Assembly (NCBI RefSeq): GCF_001584725.1
Contig: NZ_CP014606.1
Coordinates: forward strand, 1,207,501-1,271,500
From: an endosymbiont 'TC1' of Trimyema compressum
GTDB lineage: Bacteria > Bacillota > TC1
Reading direction: 5' to 3'
DNA length: 64,000 nt
The position numbers and the translations under genes are program-made. Under the pieces are notes generated by a model. The model worked only from the letters and a program-made list of their open reading frames with translations. It did not search any database and was not told where the DNA came from. Positions 45,008 through 55,679 of the stretch are shown here, piece after piece (the stretch's first letter is position 1; the number at the start of each line of letters is the position of its first letter).

Positions 45008-45274
45008 TTAATTCAGGTTAATAATAAAAACACAATTAATGATAATAAAAACTATGGCAAAAACAATACAGAATAACCATATTTTTTGCTTGCTTTTAAT
45101 TAGAAATAAGATACCTGTAATAAGCAATACAATACAAAAGAGCAACCCTATTATAGTTGGGACTAAAGCATAAGGCGAATTCAAATAGGATTGGTAAAAT
45201 CCAGCTAGAAAACCAACCATTCGATTATAGGCATCTGCTATTAGTTCAAAAATATTATGTAGTATTCTAACCAT
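45008..45274 (-). CDS. Small membrane protein of unknown function (88 aa)
   Basis: Two strongly hydrophobic helices (about residues 35-60 and 66-87) follow an amphipathic N-terminus (ELIADAYNRMVGFLAGFYQS). A Lys/Gln-rich turn joins the helices. The ATG has a GGGGG-type ribosome site, and a terminator follows the gene. No family recognised. Confidence 0.65.
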   Translation of the reverse strand: MVRILHNIFELIADAYNRMVGFLAGFYQSYLNSPYALVPTIIGLLFCIVLLITGILFLIKSKQKIWLFCIVFAIVFIIINCVFIINLN

Positions 45275-45334
45275 TCTTTATATCCCCCCAATTCTCTATA
45301 GTTAAATAATACGATTTTTTATAATAATTGTCAA

Positions 45335-45372
45335 AAAATAAAACCATGACCTTAATAAATAAGGTCATGGTT
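45335..45372 (-). terminator. Intrinsic terminator of thrS
   Basis: AACCATGACCTTA (45342-45354) and TAAGGTCATGGTT (45360-45372) form a perfect 13-bp stem with a long T-run on the minus strand. Confidence 0.92.
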
Positions 45373-45386
45373 ACTTTTAAAATATC

Positions 45387-47294
45387 TTATTGATTGCCTT
45401 TATCTCTAATTTCATCAGCAATTAAAGTTTCAATAACATCTACATCAAAAGCGCCTTGATCTCCTTGACCGTACTTTCTTGCAGCTACTTTGTTTTCACT
45501 CATTTCTTTATCACCAATTACAAATAAATAAGGTATTTTTTTCATTTGACCTTCTCTAATTTTATAACCTAATTTCTCATTACGATCATCAACAGAACAA
45601 CGGATACCTGATCTTCTAAGCTTTTCAGCTACAGAATAAGCAAAGTTATAATGAGGTTCTGCAATGGGTACTAATTTTACTTGAATTGGCGCTAACCAAG
45701 TTGGAAAAGCTCCTGCATAATGTTCGATTAAAATACCAATGAAGCGCTCAATAGAACCAAAAATAGCTCTATGAATCATAGCTGGTCTATGTTTGCTACC
45801 ATCCTCACCAATATAATGGATATCAAATTTTTCAGGCATTTGGAAGTCTAATTGAATAGTGCCACACTGCCAAGTTCTGCCAATAGAATCTTTTAAATGA
45901 AAATCAATTTTCGGACCATAAAATGCGCCGTCTCCTTCATTTAACTCATAAGGCATTTCTAAATCTTCTAATGCATCTTTCAAAGCATCTGTTGCTTGAT
46001 TCCATAACTCTACTGAACCCATGGCTTTTTCAGGACGGGTAGATAACTCAACACTATATTCAAAATTAAAGGTACGGTAAACTTCATCTACCATTTCAAT
46101 TACCTTTTTAATCTCTTCTTTAATTTGACTATATAACATAAAAATATGAGCATCATCTTGAGTAAATGCCCGTACACGCATTAGTCCATGAAGAACGCCT
46201 GATTTCTCATGGCGATGAACTAAGCCCATTTCAGCATAGCGAATAGGCAACTCTCTATAACTGTGTTGACCATGCTTGTAAACAAGCATGCATCCTGGAC
46301 AGTTCATTGGTTTTATGGCAAATGGTACATCATCAATTTCTGTAAAATACATATTTTCATGATAGTGATCCCAATGTCCAGATTGTTCCCATAGCTTTCT
46401 ATTTAAAATAATAGGTGTATTAATTTCATCATACCCCCATTTTCCATAAAGACCTTTCATGTAGTTTTCCAATTCATTTCTCAGAATCATACCTTTAGGT
46501 AAGAAAATTGGAAAGCCTGGTCCCTCTTCTTCAATTGTAAATAAATCAAGTTCTGCACCGAGTTTTCTATGATCTCTTTTTTTAGCTTCTTCAAGTAATA
46601 TTAAGTAAGCAGACAATTCTTTTTTATTAGCAAAAGAAGTACCATAAATTCTTTGAAGCATTTTATTTTTTTCATTTCCTCTCCAATATGCTCCTGCTAA
46701 ACTCATTAACTTAAATGACTTAAGATACCCTGTTGAAGGCATTTGTGGTCCACGACATAAATCCATAAAACCACCTTGTTCATAAGCGCTAATAACTTCT
46801 CCTTCAGGCAAATCATTAATAAGCTCCACTTTATAAATTTCACCTTCAGAAGCAAAATATTCAAGCGCTTCTTCTCTTGATAATTCTCTTCTCACAAAAG
46901 GACTGTTTCTTTTAACAATTTCACTAATTTTCTTTTCAATTTTCTCAAGATCCTCTGGCGTAAAAATATGAGAAGTATCAAAATCATAATAGAAGCCATT
47001 TTCAATTACTGGACCAATTCCAAATTTTGCATCTGGAAATAATTCTCCAACTGCTTCTGCCATAATATGCGCACTACTGTGTCTATAGGTATCCAATCCC
47101 TCTTTTGAGTCTAAAGTAAATAACTCTACCTTGTCTCCTTCATTTACAACGGTAAACATATCTACCAATACATCATTTACTTTGCCTACAATAGCTTCTT
47201 TTTTCAAACGCGGACTTATAGCACCGGCTACTTCAAATAAATTAGCGCCTTTTTCAACTTGAAAACCACTGCCATCTTTTAAAAATACTTTCAT
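45387..47294 (-). CDS. thrS: Threonine--tRNA ligase
   Basis: This class II synthetase charges tRNA-Thr and edits Ser-tRNA(Thr). In order: N-terminal TGS domain (about residues 1-62), editing domain with the HSSAHIMAEAV motif (His near 73), the class II catalytic core (GPGFPIFLPKGMILRNEL, MNCPGC with zinc Cys, LPIRYAEMGLVHRHEKSG) and the C-terminal anticodon-binding domain (VKLVPIAEPHYNFAYSVAE). At 635 aa it is full length and intact. Expression is controlled by the T-box leader at 47341-47580. Confidence 0.97.
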   Translation of the reverse strand: MKVFLKDGSGFQVEKGANLFEVAGAISPRLKKEAIVGKVNDVLVDMFTVVNEGDKVELFTLDSKEGLDTYRHSSAHIMAEAVGELFPDAKFGIGPVIENGFYYDFDTSHIFTPEDLEKIEKKISEIVKRNSPFVRRELSREEALEYFASEGEIYKVELINDLPEGEVISAYEQGGFMDLCRGPQMPSTGYLKSFKLMSLAGAYWRGNEKNKMLQRIYGTSFANKKELSAYLILLEEAKKRDHRKLGAELDLFTIEEEGPGFPIFLPKGMILRNELENYMKGLYGKWGYDEINTPIILNRKLWEQSGHWDHYHENMYFTEIDDVPFAIKPMNCPGCMLVYKHGQHSYRELPIRYAEMGLVHRHEKSGVLHGLMRVRAFTQDDAHIFMLYSQIKEEIKKVIEMVDEVYRTFNFEYSVELSTRPEKAMGSVELWNQATDALKDALEDLEMPYELNEGDGAFYGPKIDFHLKDSIGRTWQCGTIQLDFQMPEKFDIHYIGEDGSKHRPAMIHRAIFGSIERFIGILIEHYAGAFPTWLAPIQVKLVPIAEPHYNFAYSVAEKLRRSGIRCSVDDRNEKLGYKIREGQMKKIPYLFVIGDKEMSENKVAARKYGQGDQGAFDVDVIETLIADEIRDKGNQ

Positions 47295-47340
47295 TTATTC
47301 ATGCCTCCTAGTTTTCTACATAAAATATTTAATATAAAAT

Positions 47341-47580
47341 AAAAAAAGCTATCCTCTCATAAGAGACGATAGCATCGTGGTTCCACTCTAATTTAAGAAA
47401 TCATTATTACAACTTCTCCTCAGAAGCTTTTAACACAAGCATTACGTGTTCCCTTTTTTCTTCAGGTTCCTCTCCTAGGTGGTTTTCTTTTTAATGCCTT
47501 TAAGAATTTTCAGCACCATTCTCTCTGTAAAGGCTTTTAAAAATACTCATCCTAATCATCAATTTATACTATTAATTTAC
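47341..47580 (-). promoter_or_regulatory. T-box leader of thrS
   Basis: On the minus strand the T-box sequence TGGAACCACG (47385-47376) is followed by a terminator. That terminator is GCTATCGTCTCT paired with AGAGGATAGC plus seven T (47373-47341). The upstream part begins with the stem I region (AGAGAGAATGGTGCTG near 47525) and ends before thrS. Uncharged tRNA-Thr would stabilise the antiterminator. The specifier codon was not assigned with confidence. Confidence 0.88.
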
Positions 47581-47594
47581 CCTACTATAATATC

Positions 47595-47949
47595 ACACTT
47601 TAATAGAATATAGCAATAGACTTTCTCTTATCAGCCATTCTATCTTGTTAATATACAATAGATGTGAGACAAAATAAAATAAAAAATGAGGCGCAACACT
47701 TTTTGTTAGAATGTAGATACATAACAACATCAAACAAAAGAAAGGAGCGATTCACTTGTCTATTAACTAATCATTAAATATAAAATATATATCCCTAATT
47801 GTAAACATAGAATAAACTCTAGTTAAAATCTTCTAAAATACACTAATGGCAAAGTTGAACAAGCTCAATACAGTAATCACAATAGATTCTATCTCAATTA
47901 TGAAAGTATTTGTTATATTTACTACCTCAATAGTATTTATTTATTGATT
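47595..47949. other. Gene-poor stretch with an orphan ribosome site
   Basis: No supported gene. GAAAGGAGCG at about 47740 precedes a TTG and only four codons before a stop. Between about 47840 and 47925 one frame reads NGKVEQAQYSNHNRFYLNYE, which may be a decayed coding remnant. Nothing else is visible. Confidence 0.35.
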
Positions 47950-50642
47950 TTATTTTTTATTAACTCCTTTTAGTTTTTTGATTAATATAGCACTTCCTAT
48001 ACTTACGCCTAGAGACATTAAAGCTAATCCAAGAAATTGAAACCAATTTCTACCTGTTTTCGGTAACTGTAATCCTGTAACTTTTCCACTACTTTTGTCT
48101 TCAGACACTGTAGAATCTTTCACAAAATTAAATTGGAGTTGTCCATTTGTTAATACATGATTACTTTCCAGAGGAAATAAACCTGAACCAGTTGGCATTA
48201 TTTGAATTCGCGCAAAAATTGCCTGCTTTAATTACTAAACCATTGTAAGTATAATCATCAATAGAGACTGAACCATTAGTGCTATCAACATAATCAGTTA
48301 AAATTAACTTTTGGTTTGCAAATAAAGGAACAATTTTCCCTGCTTGTTTAACTTCAACTAATGAATTTAATGCTATTGCGGATATATCAGAAATACTTTT
48401 AATAGTATATGGAGAAATTCCTTCTTTTAGCACAAGTTCTGCTTGTGCTTCATAGTTAAAAACAATATTAGATAGTCCAAGCGAATTTAATTTGTCTTGA
48501 TAATTATTTGGTAATAAATTATCAGCTAATCCTAAGAAGGTTAAATTAGTCAATTGATTCGCAGCAAGATTAATATGGACTAAATTAGTTAAGTTTCCTA
48601 TTACATCTGGAAAACTAATTAATTGATTAGAATCTAAATCCAATTCAGTTAATTTAGTTAAATTAGCTATTTCAGATGGAACAACACTTATTAAATTGTT
48701 ACTAAGATTTAAATATTGCAAATCACTTAAAGTGCCTATTTTAGTTGGAATATTGGTTATATTGTTATTATGTAAATCCAAAATCTGCAATTTATTTAAT
48801 TCTTCTATTCCAGTAATATCAGTAATCCCGCTGTTTGATGCAGTTATATTAGTGCAATTATTAACCATAACGCTAGTTAACTGAGCATTAACATCTCCCC
48901 CCCCACTTAACATATTAGCAACTATTTGTGCTAATTTTGCATCTGGGAAAATTTCATTAATTTTACCATATAATCTTTCCCGCTGAGCATATAATATCAC
49001 ATCGTTATTTGGCATTGGGGTTGTTCCAAGTTGCCAATTTATGCCACTGCCATCAGCTGCTGTATTCCAACCGGTAAAAAGGTATAGCCAAACCATGTTG
49101 AATCCGTTACGGTTGTTTCTACTCCTCCTGTATTCACTGTTTGATTTCCTGGAGCTGTTCCTGATCCTCCATTTAAATTAAAGCTTAAGGTATGGGGATT
49201 ACCCTGCCACTGAACATATAATGTTACATTATTGCCTGGCATTGTAGTTGAATTTAATTGCCAATTTATTCCACTTCCATTAGCAGCAATATTTCAGCCT
49301 AAAAAGTATATACTGTCCATACTGGTACTGATAAGAAGTTGTTGTAAAGTCAAGTTCAATTGTTCCAGTAGTAATTGCATGATCACTATTATTAGGAAAT
49401 AAGCCTGTGCCAGTAGCACGTATATTCCCTTTTACTGCCCCCTGCTTTTATCACAAAATTACCACTAAAATAGCTATCAATATTAACTGGATTATTACCA
49501 TTATCAACACAATTGGTTATAATATAATTTTAACTTGAAGACAAAGATTTTCCTGATTGTAATGTCACTTTATTGCCAAAATTTAAATTATTATAATCCG
49601 TTTTAGATGCTATACTATTTGGCGTAAGACCAGTTTTTAATAACAATTGATCTTGTGTTTCATAATTTAAAGCGCCTCCAACTATTCCTAGTCCATTAAG
49701 TACAGTAGGGTAGTTGGTTGGCGGTAAACATTGTGAAACAGAAAAGCCATGCAAATTCGTCAGATTTTGTAAACTAGATGGCAAACTTGTTAGTTGATTT
49801 CCAGCTAAATTTAAAGTTGTTAATTTAGACAAGTTGCCTAAATTATCTGGTAAGCTTGCTAATTGATTATTATTTATAGACAATTCAGTTAAATTTGTAA
49901 GATTGTAAATTGTGGCTGGTATTTGTGTAAGTTTATTTGAATCTAACAATAACCTCGTTAAATTTGATAATTGACCAATATTATCCGGAATACTTGTTAT
50001 CTGATTTCCAGCTGCAAAGTCTCCTAGCCATAAGGATTGTAATTTGGAAAGGTTTAATATGCTTGGAGGGAAAGTAGTTAATGCATTGTCATCTAAACTT
50101 AAAGATGCTAAATTTGTAAGATTACTTAGATCTGGTACACTTGTTAAATTATTACCCGTCACATATAATTCGGTTAAATTTGTAAGATTGCTAATATCAC
50201 TAGGTAAAATCGTAATATTATTATAGTCTAAAGTTAATTACTTTAAATTTGTAAAATTAGTTATACAACTAGGTACAGTTGCTAATCGATTTAAATTTAG
50301 AGCAATCGTATTTAATTTTGTAAGGCTACTCATACTGCTAGGTAAATCTGTCAAACTGTTATTACTAAGATTAATATTTGTTAAATTAGTAAATATTCCT
50401 ATTCCAGTAACATCTGTTAATACACAATCAGACAGTTCAAGAGAAGTAGCATTTAAAGTAGTTGCATCCATTACATCAGTTGGATGCTTACCAAAATAAC
50501 CAGAAATCACTTGCGCTGTATGGGAATTAGGAAATTGAGAATTAAATGTAACAGCTGCTGTTACAGGCTTATTAATAGTAATAGTAGTAGTAATAGCAAT
50601 AAATAGAATAGAAAAAAATAAACAAATAAGTTTTTTTAACAT
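47950..50642 (-). pseudogene. LPXTG-anchored leucine-rich-repeat surface protein (internalin-like), broken
   Basis: In order on the minus strand: ribosome site and ATG at 50642, signal peptide (LICLFFSILFIAITTTI), first LRR array (NLTNINLSNNSLTDLPSSM and similar, 23-residue units) interrupted by TAA at 50238, then a spacer. Listeria-Bacteroides (InlB B) repeats follow (SFNLNGGSGTAPGNQTV, TGWNTAADGSGINWQLGTT), then a second LRR array (48161-49000), a spacer and an LPKTG sorting signal with a hydrophobic tail and KKLKGVNKK. At least two stops (50238, 49530) and several frameshifts (near 49440, 49300, 49060, 48190) break the roughly 890-codon gene. A run of eight C at 48897 is currently in frame. 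It would have been an adhesin-like protein fixed by sortase. Confidence 0.87.
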
Positions 50643-50979
50643 CAAAAATCCCCCGATTTATCAATTATTATACACATTGTCTCATATTAAATTAGGAATT
50701 GTCAATGTTTTTTATACTTTATTTTACATCAGGGGATTGTAAATTTTTTTAGTCACTATTAAAAATACAATAAGACATAAATTACTGAAAACTACTTTCA
50801 TGGGTATAACTGACATTATATTTGTTGATGATTGCCAAAAAAGAGTACTGAAAAAATTATTATTCTGACTAAACCAAACGTCCAGTTTGACCTTATTTTA
50901 CAATTAAAGACTTGTTTTTTGCAACATCTTACATCAAACCATTTAACTTATAAACGCTAAAAGGCTTTACGCATATTAA
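50643..50979. other. Intergenic stretch without recognisable gene
   Basis: AT-rich sequence between the surface protein gene and the phosphatidyltransferase remnant. No open frame, riboswitch or strong promoter was recognised on either strand. Confidence 0.5.
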
Positions 50980-51586
50980 TCATGTTTTCTTTTTTAACAG
51001 TTTATATCCTTCTATAAATCTCTGAATTACTGTAATAGCAACACCAATAGCAACACCAATGCAAATATATACGCAATAATAGTAATCCGGCTAGGAACAG
51101 CAAGCATTAGTGTAATAAAAATAAAACCTTCTGTTCTCTCAATAAGTCCAGGTTGATAATAAAAACTTTTCTCACCTTTTTGAGGTGTTAAAGCACCAAC
51201 TGTTAAGAAAACGGTCATACTTAAAACAAACATACTGACTGTAATTAGTATAGGAAAAACTGATTCTTGATGAACATAAGCTACAGCAATCAAAACAAAT
51301 AATTCAACAAGTCTATCACATGTAATATCAATTAATGTCCCCACTTTAGATGTTTTACCCATTAAACGACTCATAGTTCCATCTACAGCATCTAAATAAC
51401 CTGATATCCACAATAATATAATAGCAATGATACTTAAACCTAAAAAACATAAACAAAGGCACTTGCTAAGCCTATACATAAACCAATAATAGTTATTAAA
51501 TTAGGAGAAATGCCTTTTATAGAAAGAGGTTTAGCTACAATATTAATACAAAATTGAAATAAGCTACGTCCTTTACTATCTAACAT
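50980..51586 (-). pseudogene. CDP-alcohol phosphatidyltransferase (YnjF-like), frameshifted
   Basis: From the ATG at 51586: MLDSKGRSLFQFCINIVAKP, then GISPNLITIIGLCIGLASAF. A frameshift at a run of six T (near 51450) leads to LGLSIIAIILLWISGYLDAV. The catalytic stretch follows: DGTMSRLMGKTSKVGTLID and then ITCD. A second shift near 51065 gives the end ITVIQRFIEGYKLLKKKT. The family motif is DG..AR........G...D...D; here Ser replaces Ala. It sits directly behind the ynjD-like ATPase, as ynjF does in the E. coli ynj cluster. Confidence 0.82.
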
Positions 51587-51587
51587 A

Positions 51588-52523
51588 CTAACAACTCTTT
51601 CCTTTCTTAATAAAACATTGCATTGAAAAATCAATACTTAAATATATGGTTTTGCCAATAGTATAAGGTAATAGATTGTAGCTGTAATATACTATATTTT
51701 CCCCAAAATCCTTAATGATATATTTATAGCCCCTATTACCACAATAGAGTATTTCTACAATTTCACCTGAAATACCTTCATTAGAAATAATAATATCTTT
51801 TTGATTAAGCATAATATGGCCAAATCCCTCCCTAATACTTCCACATGGAAAAACACCTTCAGTAAGGTAATAATTACCCTCTTTGATAATTACAGGAAAA
51901 ATATTCTCTTTGCCTAAAAACTCAGCAACTGAAAGTGTTTTCGGCTGGGTAACTAAAATTGTAGTAATTTTAAATTCCTCCTGTACACATTTAACAAACT
52001 TCCCCATATCTTTCCTTAAATTAGTATCCAATTTAGAAAAAGCTTCATCTAACAATAAAACTGAAGGTTCAATAGCCAATGCTCTCCCTAATGCCACCCT
52101 TTGTTTTTGACCTCCTGAAAGCGTATAAGGATACTTAAATGCTTCTGATTGCAAACCCATTCTCCTCAAAATTAAGAAATCTGTTTTCCTTCTTATATCT
52201 GCAGATTTCATTTTAGCCATTCTTAAGCCAAAACTTATATTGTCTTGCACATTCATATGCGGAAAAAGCAAAAGATCTTGGTGAACCATAGGCGCCTTCC
52301 TTTTATTCATAAGGACTTTATTAACTTCTTGATTGTTAAAACAAATAAATCCAACATCAGGCTCTAAAAAACCAGTAATGCAATTTAGCAGAGTAGTTTT
52401 CCCACAGCCAGATGGTCCTAGTATTGATGTTAATTTTCCTTTAGGAAAAGAACAACTTATATTATATAAAACAGTCTTTTTATTAAAATGCTTTGAAATA
52501 GCATTAACTTTAATATCTACCAT
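51588..52523 (-). CDS. ABC transporter ATP-binding protein (YnjD/PotA-like)
   Basis: 311-aa ATPase with Walker A GPSGCGKTTLLN, Q-loop VHQDLLLFPHM, signature LSGGQKQRVALGRALA and Walker B VLLLDEAFSKLD. A C-terminal domain of about 100 residues (from about residue 210) resembles a regulatory TOBE-like fold. The ATG at 52523 is chosen because upstream codons overlap the permease remnant. It is intact, but both its permease and its binding protein are damaged, so it cannot form the original importer. The order of binding protein, permease, ATPase and phosphatidyltransferase parallels ynjB-C-D-(E)-F. The substrate is unknown. Confidence 0.85.
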   Translation of the reverse strand: MVDIKVNAISKHFNKKTVLYNISCSFPKGKLTSILGPSGCGKTTLLNCITGFLEPDVGFICFNNQEVNKVLMNKRKAPMVHQDLLLFPHMNVQDNISFGLRMAKMKSADIRRKTDFLILRRMGLQSEAFKYPYTLSGGQKQRVALGRALAIEPSVLLLDEAFSKLDTNLRKDMGKFVKCVQEEFKITTILVTQPKTLSVAEFLGKENIFPVIIKEGNYYLTEGVFPCGSIREGFGHIMLNQKDIIISNEGISGEIVEILYCGNRGYKYIIKDFGENIVYYSYNLLPYTIGKTIYLSIDFSMQCFIKKGKSC

Positions 52524-52533
52524 TATTACTTCT

Positions 52534-53054
52534 CTAAAATTCTTTCTTTTTTTGATATTTTTTAATAAGTTGCTTTCCAATGAGGAGGGAAATAATTAGT
52601 ATCACTAAAAATAAAATGCTATATACACTCCCTATCGCTCGTTGGCCACTGGCAATATAAGGAAACATGTCCATAGTAAGGGTACGAATTTGGCCACCAC
52701 CCAAAAACATAGTTACAAAATATTGACTAAATGAAAATATAAATACAAAGCCTCCAGCTATTATTAATGTAGGTAATAGATCAGGCAATGTAATATGAAT
52801 AAAAACTTGCCACCTATTTGCACCTAGCTGAATTTCTTGGGATTCCCGTCCTAAACCAATTAACTGAAAACTATCCATAATAAACCAGACTGCGTAGGGA
52901 ATAGCTAAAACAATATGAATTATTAAAAAAGCTAAAAAACTATTTACTATGCCTAAAGGTACAAAATTAATTTGTATTCCCATTGACACACTAACAATAG
53001 GTACGATTAAGGGCGTCATTAATAGCAACCTTAATAAATGTCTTCCTCTATTTA
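52534..53054 (-). pseudogene. Permease remnant (second half of YnjC-like protein)
   Basis: Codes for the last ~170 residues of an ABC permease (LIVPIVSVSMGIQINFVPLG, then EIQLGANRWQVFIHITLPDL, the EAA-like loop that contacts the ATPase). YnjC has two such membrane domains; here only the second half remains. It is fused in frame to the end of the binding-protein gene (to 53397), so a deletion removed the stop of the latter and the first half of the permease. The junction near 53054 is inferred from where the similarity changes. Confidence 0.75.
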
Positions 53055-54131
53055 CCACCCAATACTTCCTCTCTCCAAATTTTTCTACAAGCGGTACTAC
53101 CTCACTAGAAAATTCAGGCAAACGCTTGCTTTCTAGTGTTTCAATAGAAATAGTTCCTTCATTATTCAATACAAACAACGCTTTCTCTTCAGTATTTAAA
53201 AAAGCTTCTTCAATAACTGTAATGTCGCCTTTCCCTAAAGGATTGGCTTTACTACTTTGCATTTCAGGACTTAATATAGTATTAATCACTAGTGCTGCCC
53301 CTGCTTTATTAATGCTATTAAAAGGAATCGCTAAATAATTCGTATTGCCTACTGTTCCTTTATCCATTACAAATGTTTCTGAAAAGTTTTCTTCCACTCA
53401 CCTTTAGCTATTTTTTGAGTAGCTGTAAAAGGAGCATAATTCATAGTGAAATTTACTTCTCCATCCGCATACATATTATCTAATTGTGGTAAATTCGTTG
53501 GATAAGTTTTACCTTCCCTCCATAAATTTGGCGCAATTTCTTTTAAATAGTCCATTGCTGGTGCAATATCCTTTTTAACTTCTGATTCATCAGCTGGTAA
53601 ATTTTTAATCGTTTCTAAATCACATGTATTATAAATAATAGTTCTCACAAAAGCACTTCCTGTAAAATCTGTAACTTCTGGATAAGTAAAAACCCCTTTA
53701 TTTTTTTATATTCTTTAAGTTTTTCAGGTGAACTAGGCATATCACCTACTTTAGCACCATCTCCAATAAGAACAAGCTGTAAAAAAATTTCCCCCATTAA
53801 TCCAAATAATATCCATAGTTCCATTATCATTATTGCCTTGTTTATCTGTAATTAATTTATTAAGTATTTTCATCAATATCCATAGGGACTCTGCTTAAGG
53901 TAATATTATACAATTCTTTTACAGTAGGTGATAATACATTATCAATCCAATCATTTGTTTCTTGACTACCACCCCATCCATAAAATGCAACTGTTGAATT
54001 AGAACCTTCATCTACAATTTGATTCCATGATAAATTATCAAGTGTTGATACACCTTTAGTATTAGAACAGCCCATCCCTATAAATGAAACCATTAACAAT
54101 AACCCCAACACTATCATTACTATTTTTTCAT
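53055..54131 (-). pseudogene. YnjB-like substrate-binding lipoprotein, broken
   Basis: The ATG at 54131 is followed by six A, and one more A would restore KKIVMIVLGLLLMVSFIGM with lipobox GMGC. After it come VAFYGWGGSQETNDWIDNVL and ITLSRVPMDIDEN, closely like YnjB. Further frames give YPTNLPQLDNMYADGEVNFT and NYLAIPFNSINKAGAALVIN. At least four indels lie between 53400 and 54130. The final part is fused to a permease piece by a deletion. Confidence 0.8.
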
Positions 54132-54929
54132 TTTAACACACCTTTCTATTACCTTTAAATATAAGGGTTATTGCCTTAAAAATAAAATAAATTTCCTTTA
54201 TAATAAAAAGATTAGAATAAAATACATAAAAATAACTATTTAGTAAAATTTTCATAAAAAAATTCATATCAGAACATATTAAAAGCTACATATAGCAAAA
54301 AATATTAATTCAGGGGTTGTATAATTAAGTATAGTATGCTATATTTTTTATGTAACATTTTTTCATATCACTTATCCTTTTAGAGCAAAAAGCCAGTCCA
54401 TTACGGATTGGCTTTTTTGTTAATCTAAATTTATCAAACAAAAAAGACATATCTTTTCAAAATATGCCTTATATAGTAAAATTCCCCAACCTTATTATTT
54501 AGGGTATCATACTTTATCATATAATTTCAAATAAAGGTGGTTTGTGTAGTATCATTTTAATTACTACCAATTAATAATAACACAACTTTTTATTTTTGTA
54601 AATAACTTTTTATCCTACAATATTAGCTACTAAAAACAATACTACAAAGAATAAGTCAATCCACTTCACTAGTTTTAAAATTGTAATTAAACCATGACGT
54701 AGATTTTTTAATAGCTCTCTACTCTTAAAATAAGAAAACTCCCCAAGCCTATTCACTTAAGGAGTTTAATATTAAATTATAGTCTTCAATGATATGTTAG
54801 TATTACAATAATAGTAATATTAATTGTTCTTTTTGTAAATAACTTTATTTCTCAATCAGTACCCCTCTTAATCAAAGTACACTTTTATGAACTTATCTTT
54901 TTAATATTCGCCAATTATAAAAATAATTT
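54132..54929. other. Long non-coding gap with two hairpins and a weak direct repeat
   Basis: No gene was supported. It contains a terminator-like hairpin (54387-54418). Two similar stretches of about 125-135 bases start near 54478 and 54736. Both begin with a TCCCCAA.CC.TATT-like block and both end in GTAAATAACTTT. The second has an AAACTCC/GGAGTTT stem at 54738-54768. These may be remnants of a duplicated small element. Confidence 0.4.
54387..54418 (+). terminator. Orphan intrinsic terminator
   Basis: AAAAAGCCAGTCC pairs with GGATTGGCTTTTTT (one G-T pair), with a T-run on the plus strand. No plus-strand gene precedes it, so it may end an unannotated small transcript. On the minus strand it also has a T-run. 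Confidence 0.7.
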
Positions 54930-55679
54930 TTAAGCATAAATATTCATTCTTTTGCCTCGAGCAAAACCAATAATTTGAACCCCTGAGGCTCGTCCCATTT
55001 CGACAGCTAACGTTGTGGGAGCCGTGTGAGAGATAACTAAAGGAATCCTAGCTTTAATTGCTTTAGCTAATAAATCTGAGGATATTCTCCCTGTTGAAAA
55101 TAAAATTTTATCATCAAAAGAAATATCATGAGTTAATGCATAGCCAATATTTTTATCAACTGCATTATGACGACCAATGTCATCAAACCCACAAATAATA
55201 CCATTAACATCTCCTAAAGCAACTCTATGAACACCACCAGTTTCTAGAAAAACTTGTCCTTCATCTTTAAAATCTTTCATTAGTTCTGAAATTCTTTCAG
55301 ATTCTATAGGAATTCTATGAGTGATTTTTTCTTCTGTTACATAGTCTTCAATTAATGATGTATGTAAGCTTCCTTTACCACAACCTGATAAAATAGCTCT
55401 TTCACTAACTTCTTTTTTTGGCACAAAAGACTTTGTTAACTGAAAACAAAAAGTATGTCCCATATCAATAATGTCTCTGACGTCTTCCTTCTTTTTTATA
55501 ACACCATCAAAAAAAAGAAAACCATAACCTAATTCAACTAGATTTTCTGGTGAACACATTAATGTAATATAATGATTTTTTTCTATGTATATATGAAAAG
55601 GAACTTCTTCTGCTACTTTATCCATTACAGTTTCTCTGCTACTTCCTCTTATTTTAATAACTTCTAGTTCCTTAATCAT
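54930..55679 (-). CDS. fdhD: Formate dehydrogenase accessory sulfurtransferase FdhD
   Basis: FdhD passes sulfur from a cysteine desulfurase to the molybdenum/tungsten cofactor of formate dehydrogenase. AEEVPFHIYIEKNHYITLMC (residues ~23-42) and ENLVELGYGFLF lie in the N-terminal half. AILSGCGKGS holds the conserved Cys in the loop region; only one Cys of the CxxC pair is seen. FDDIGRHNAVDKNIGYAL and STGRISSDLLAKAIKARIPL are family hallmarks. At 249 aa it is full length. Its ATG overlaps the sigH stop by 4 bases. Its presence implies a formate dehydrogenase elsewhere in the genome. Confidence 0.95.
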   Translation of the reverse strand: MIKELEVIKIRGSSRETVMDKVAEEVPFHIYIEKNHYITLMCSPENLVELGYGFLFFDGVIKKKEDVRDIIDMGHTFCFQLTKSFVPKKEVSERAILSGCGKGSLHTSLIEDYVTEEKITHRIPIESERISELMKDFKDEGQVFLETGGVHRVALGDVNGIICGFDDIGRHNAVDKNIGYALTHDISFDDKILFSTGRISSDLLAKAIKARIPLVISHTAPTTLAVEMGRASGVQIIGFARGKRMNIYA

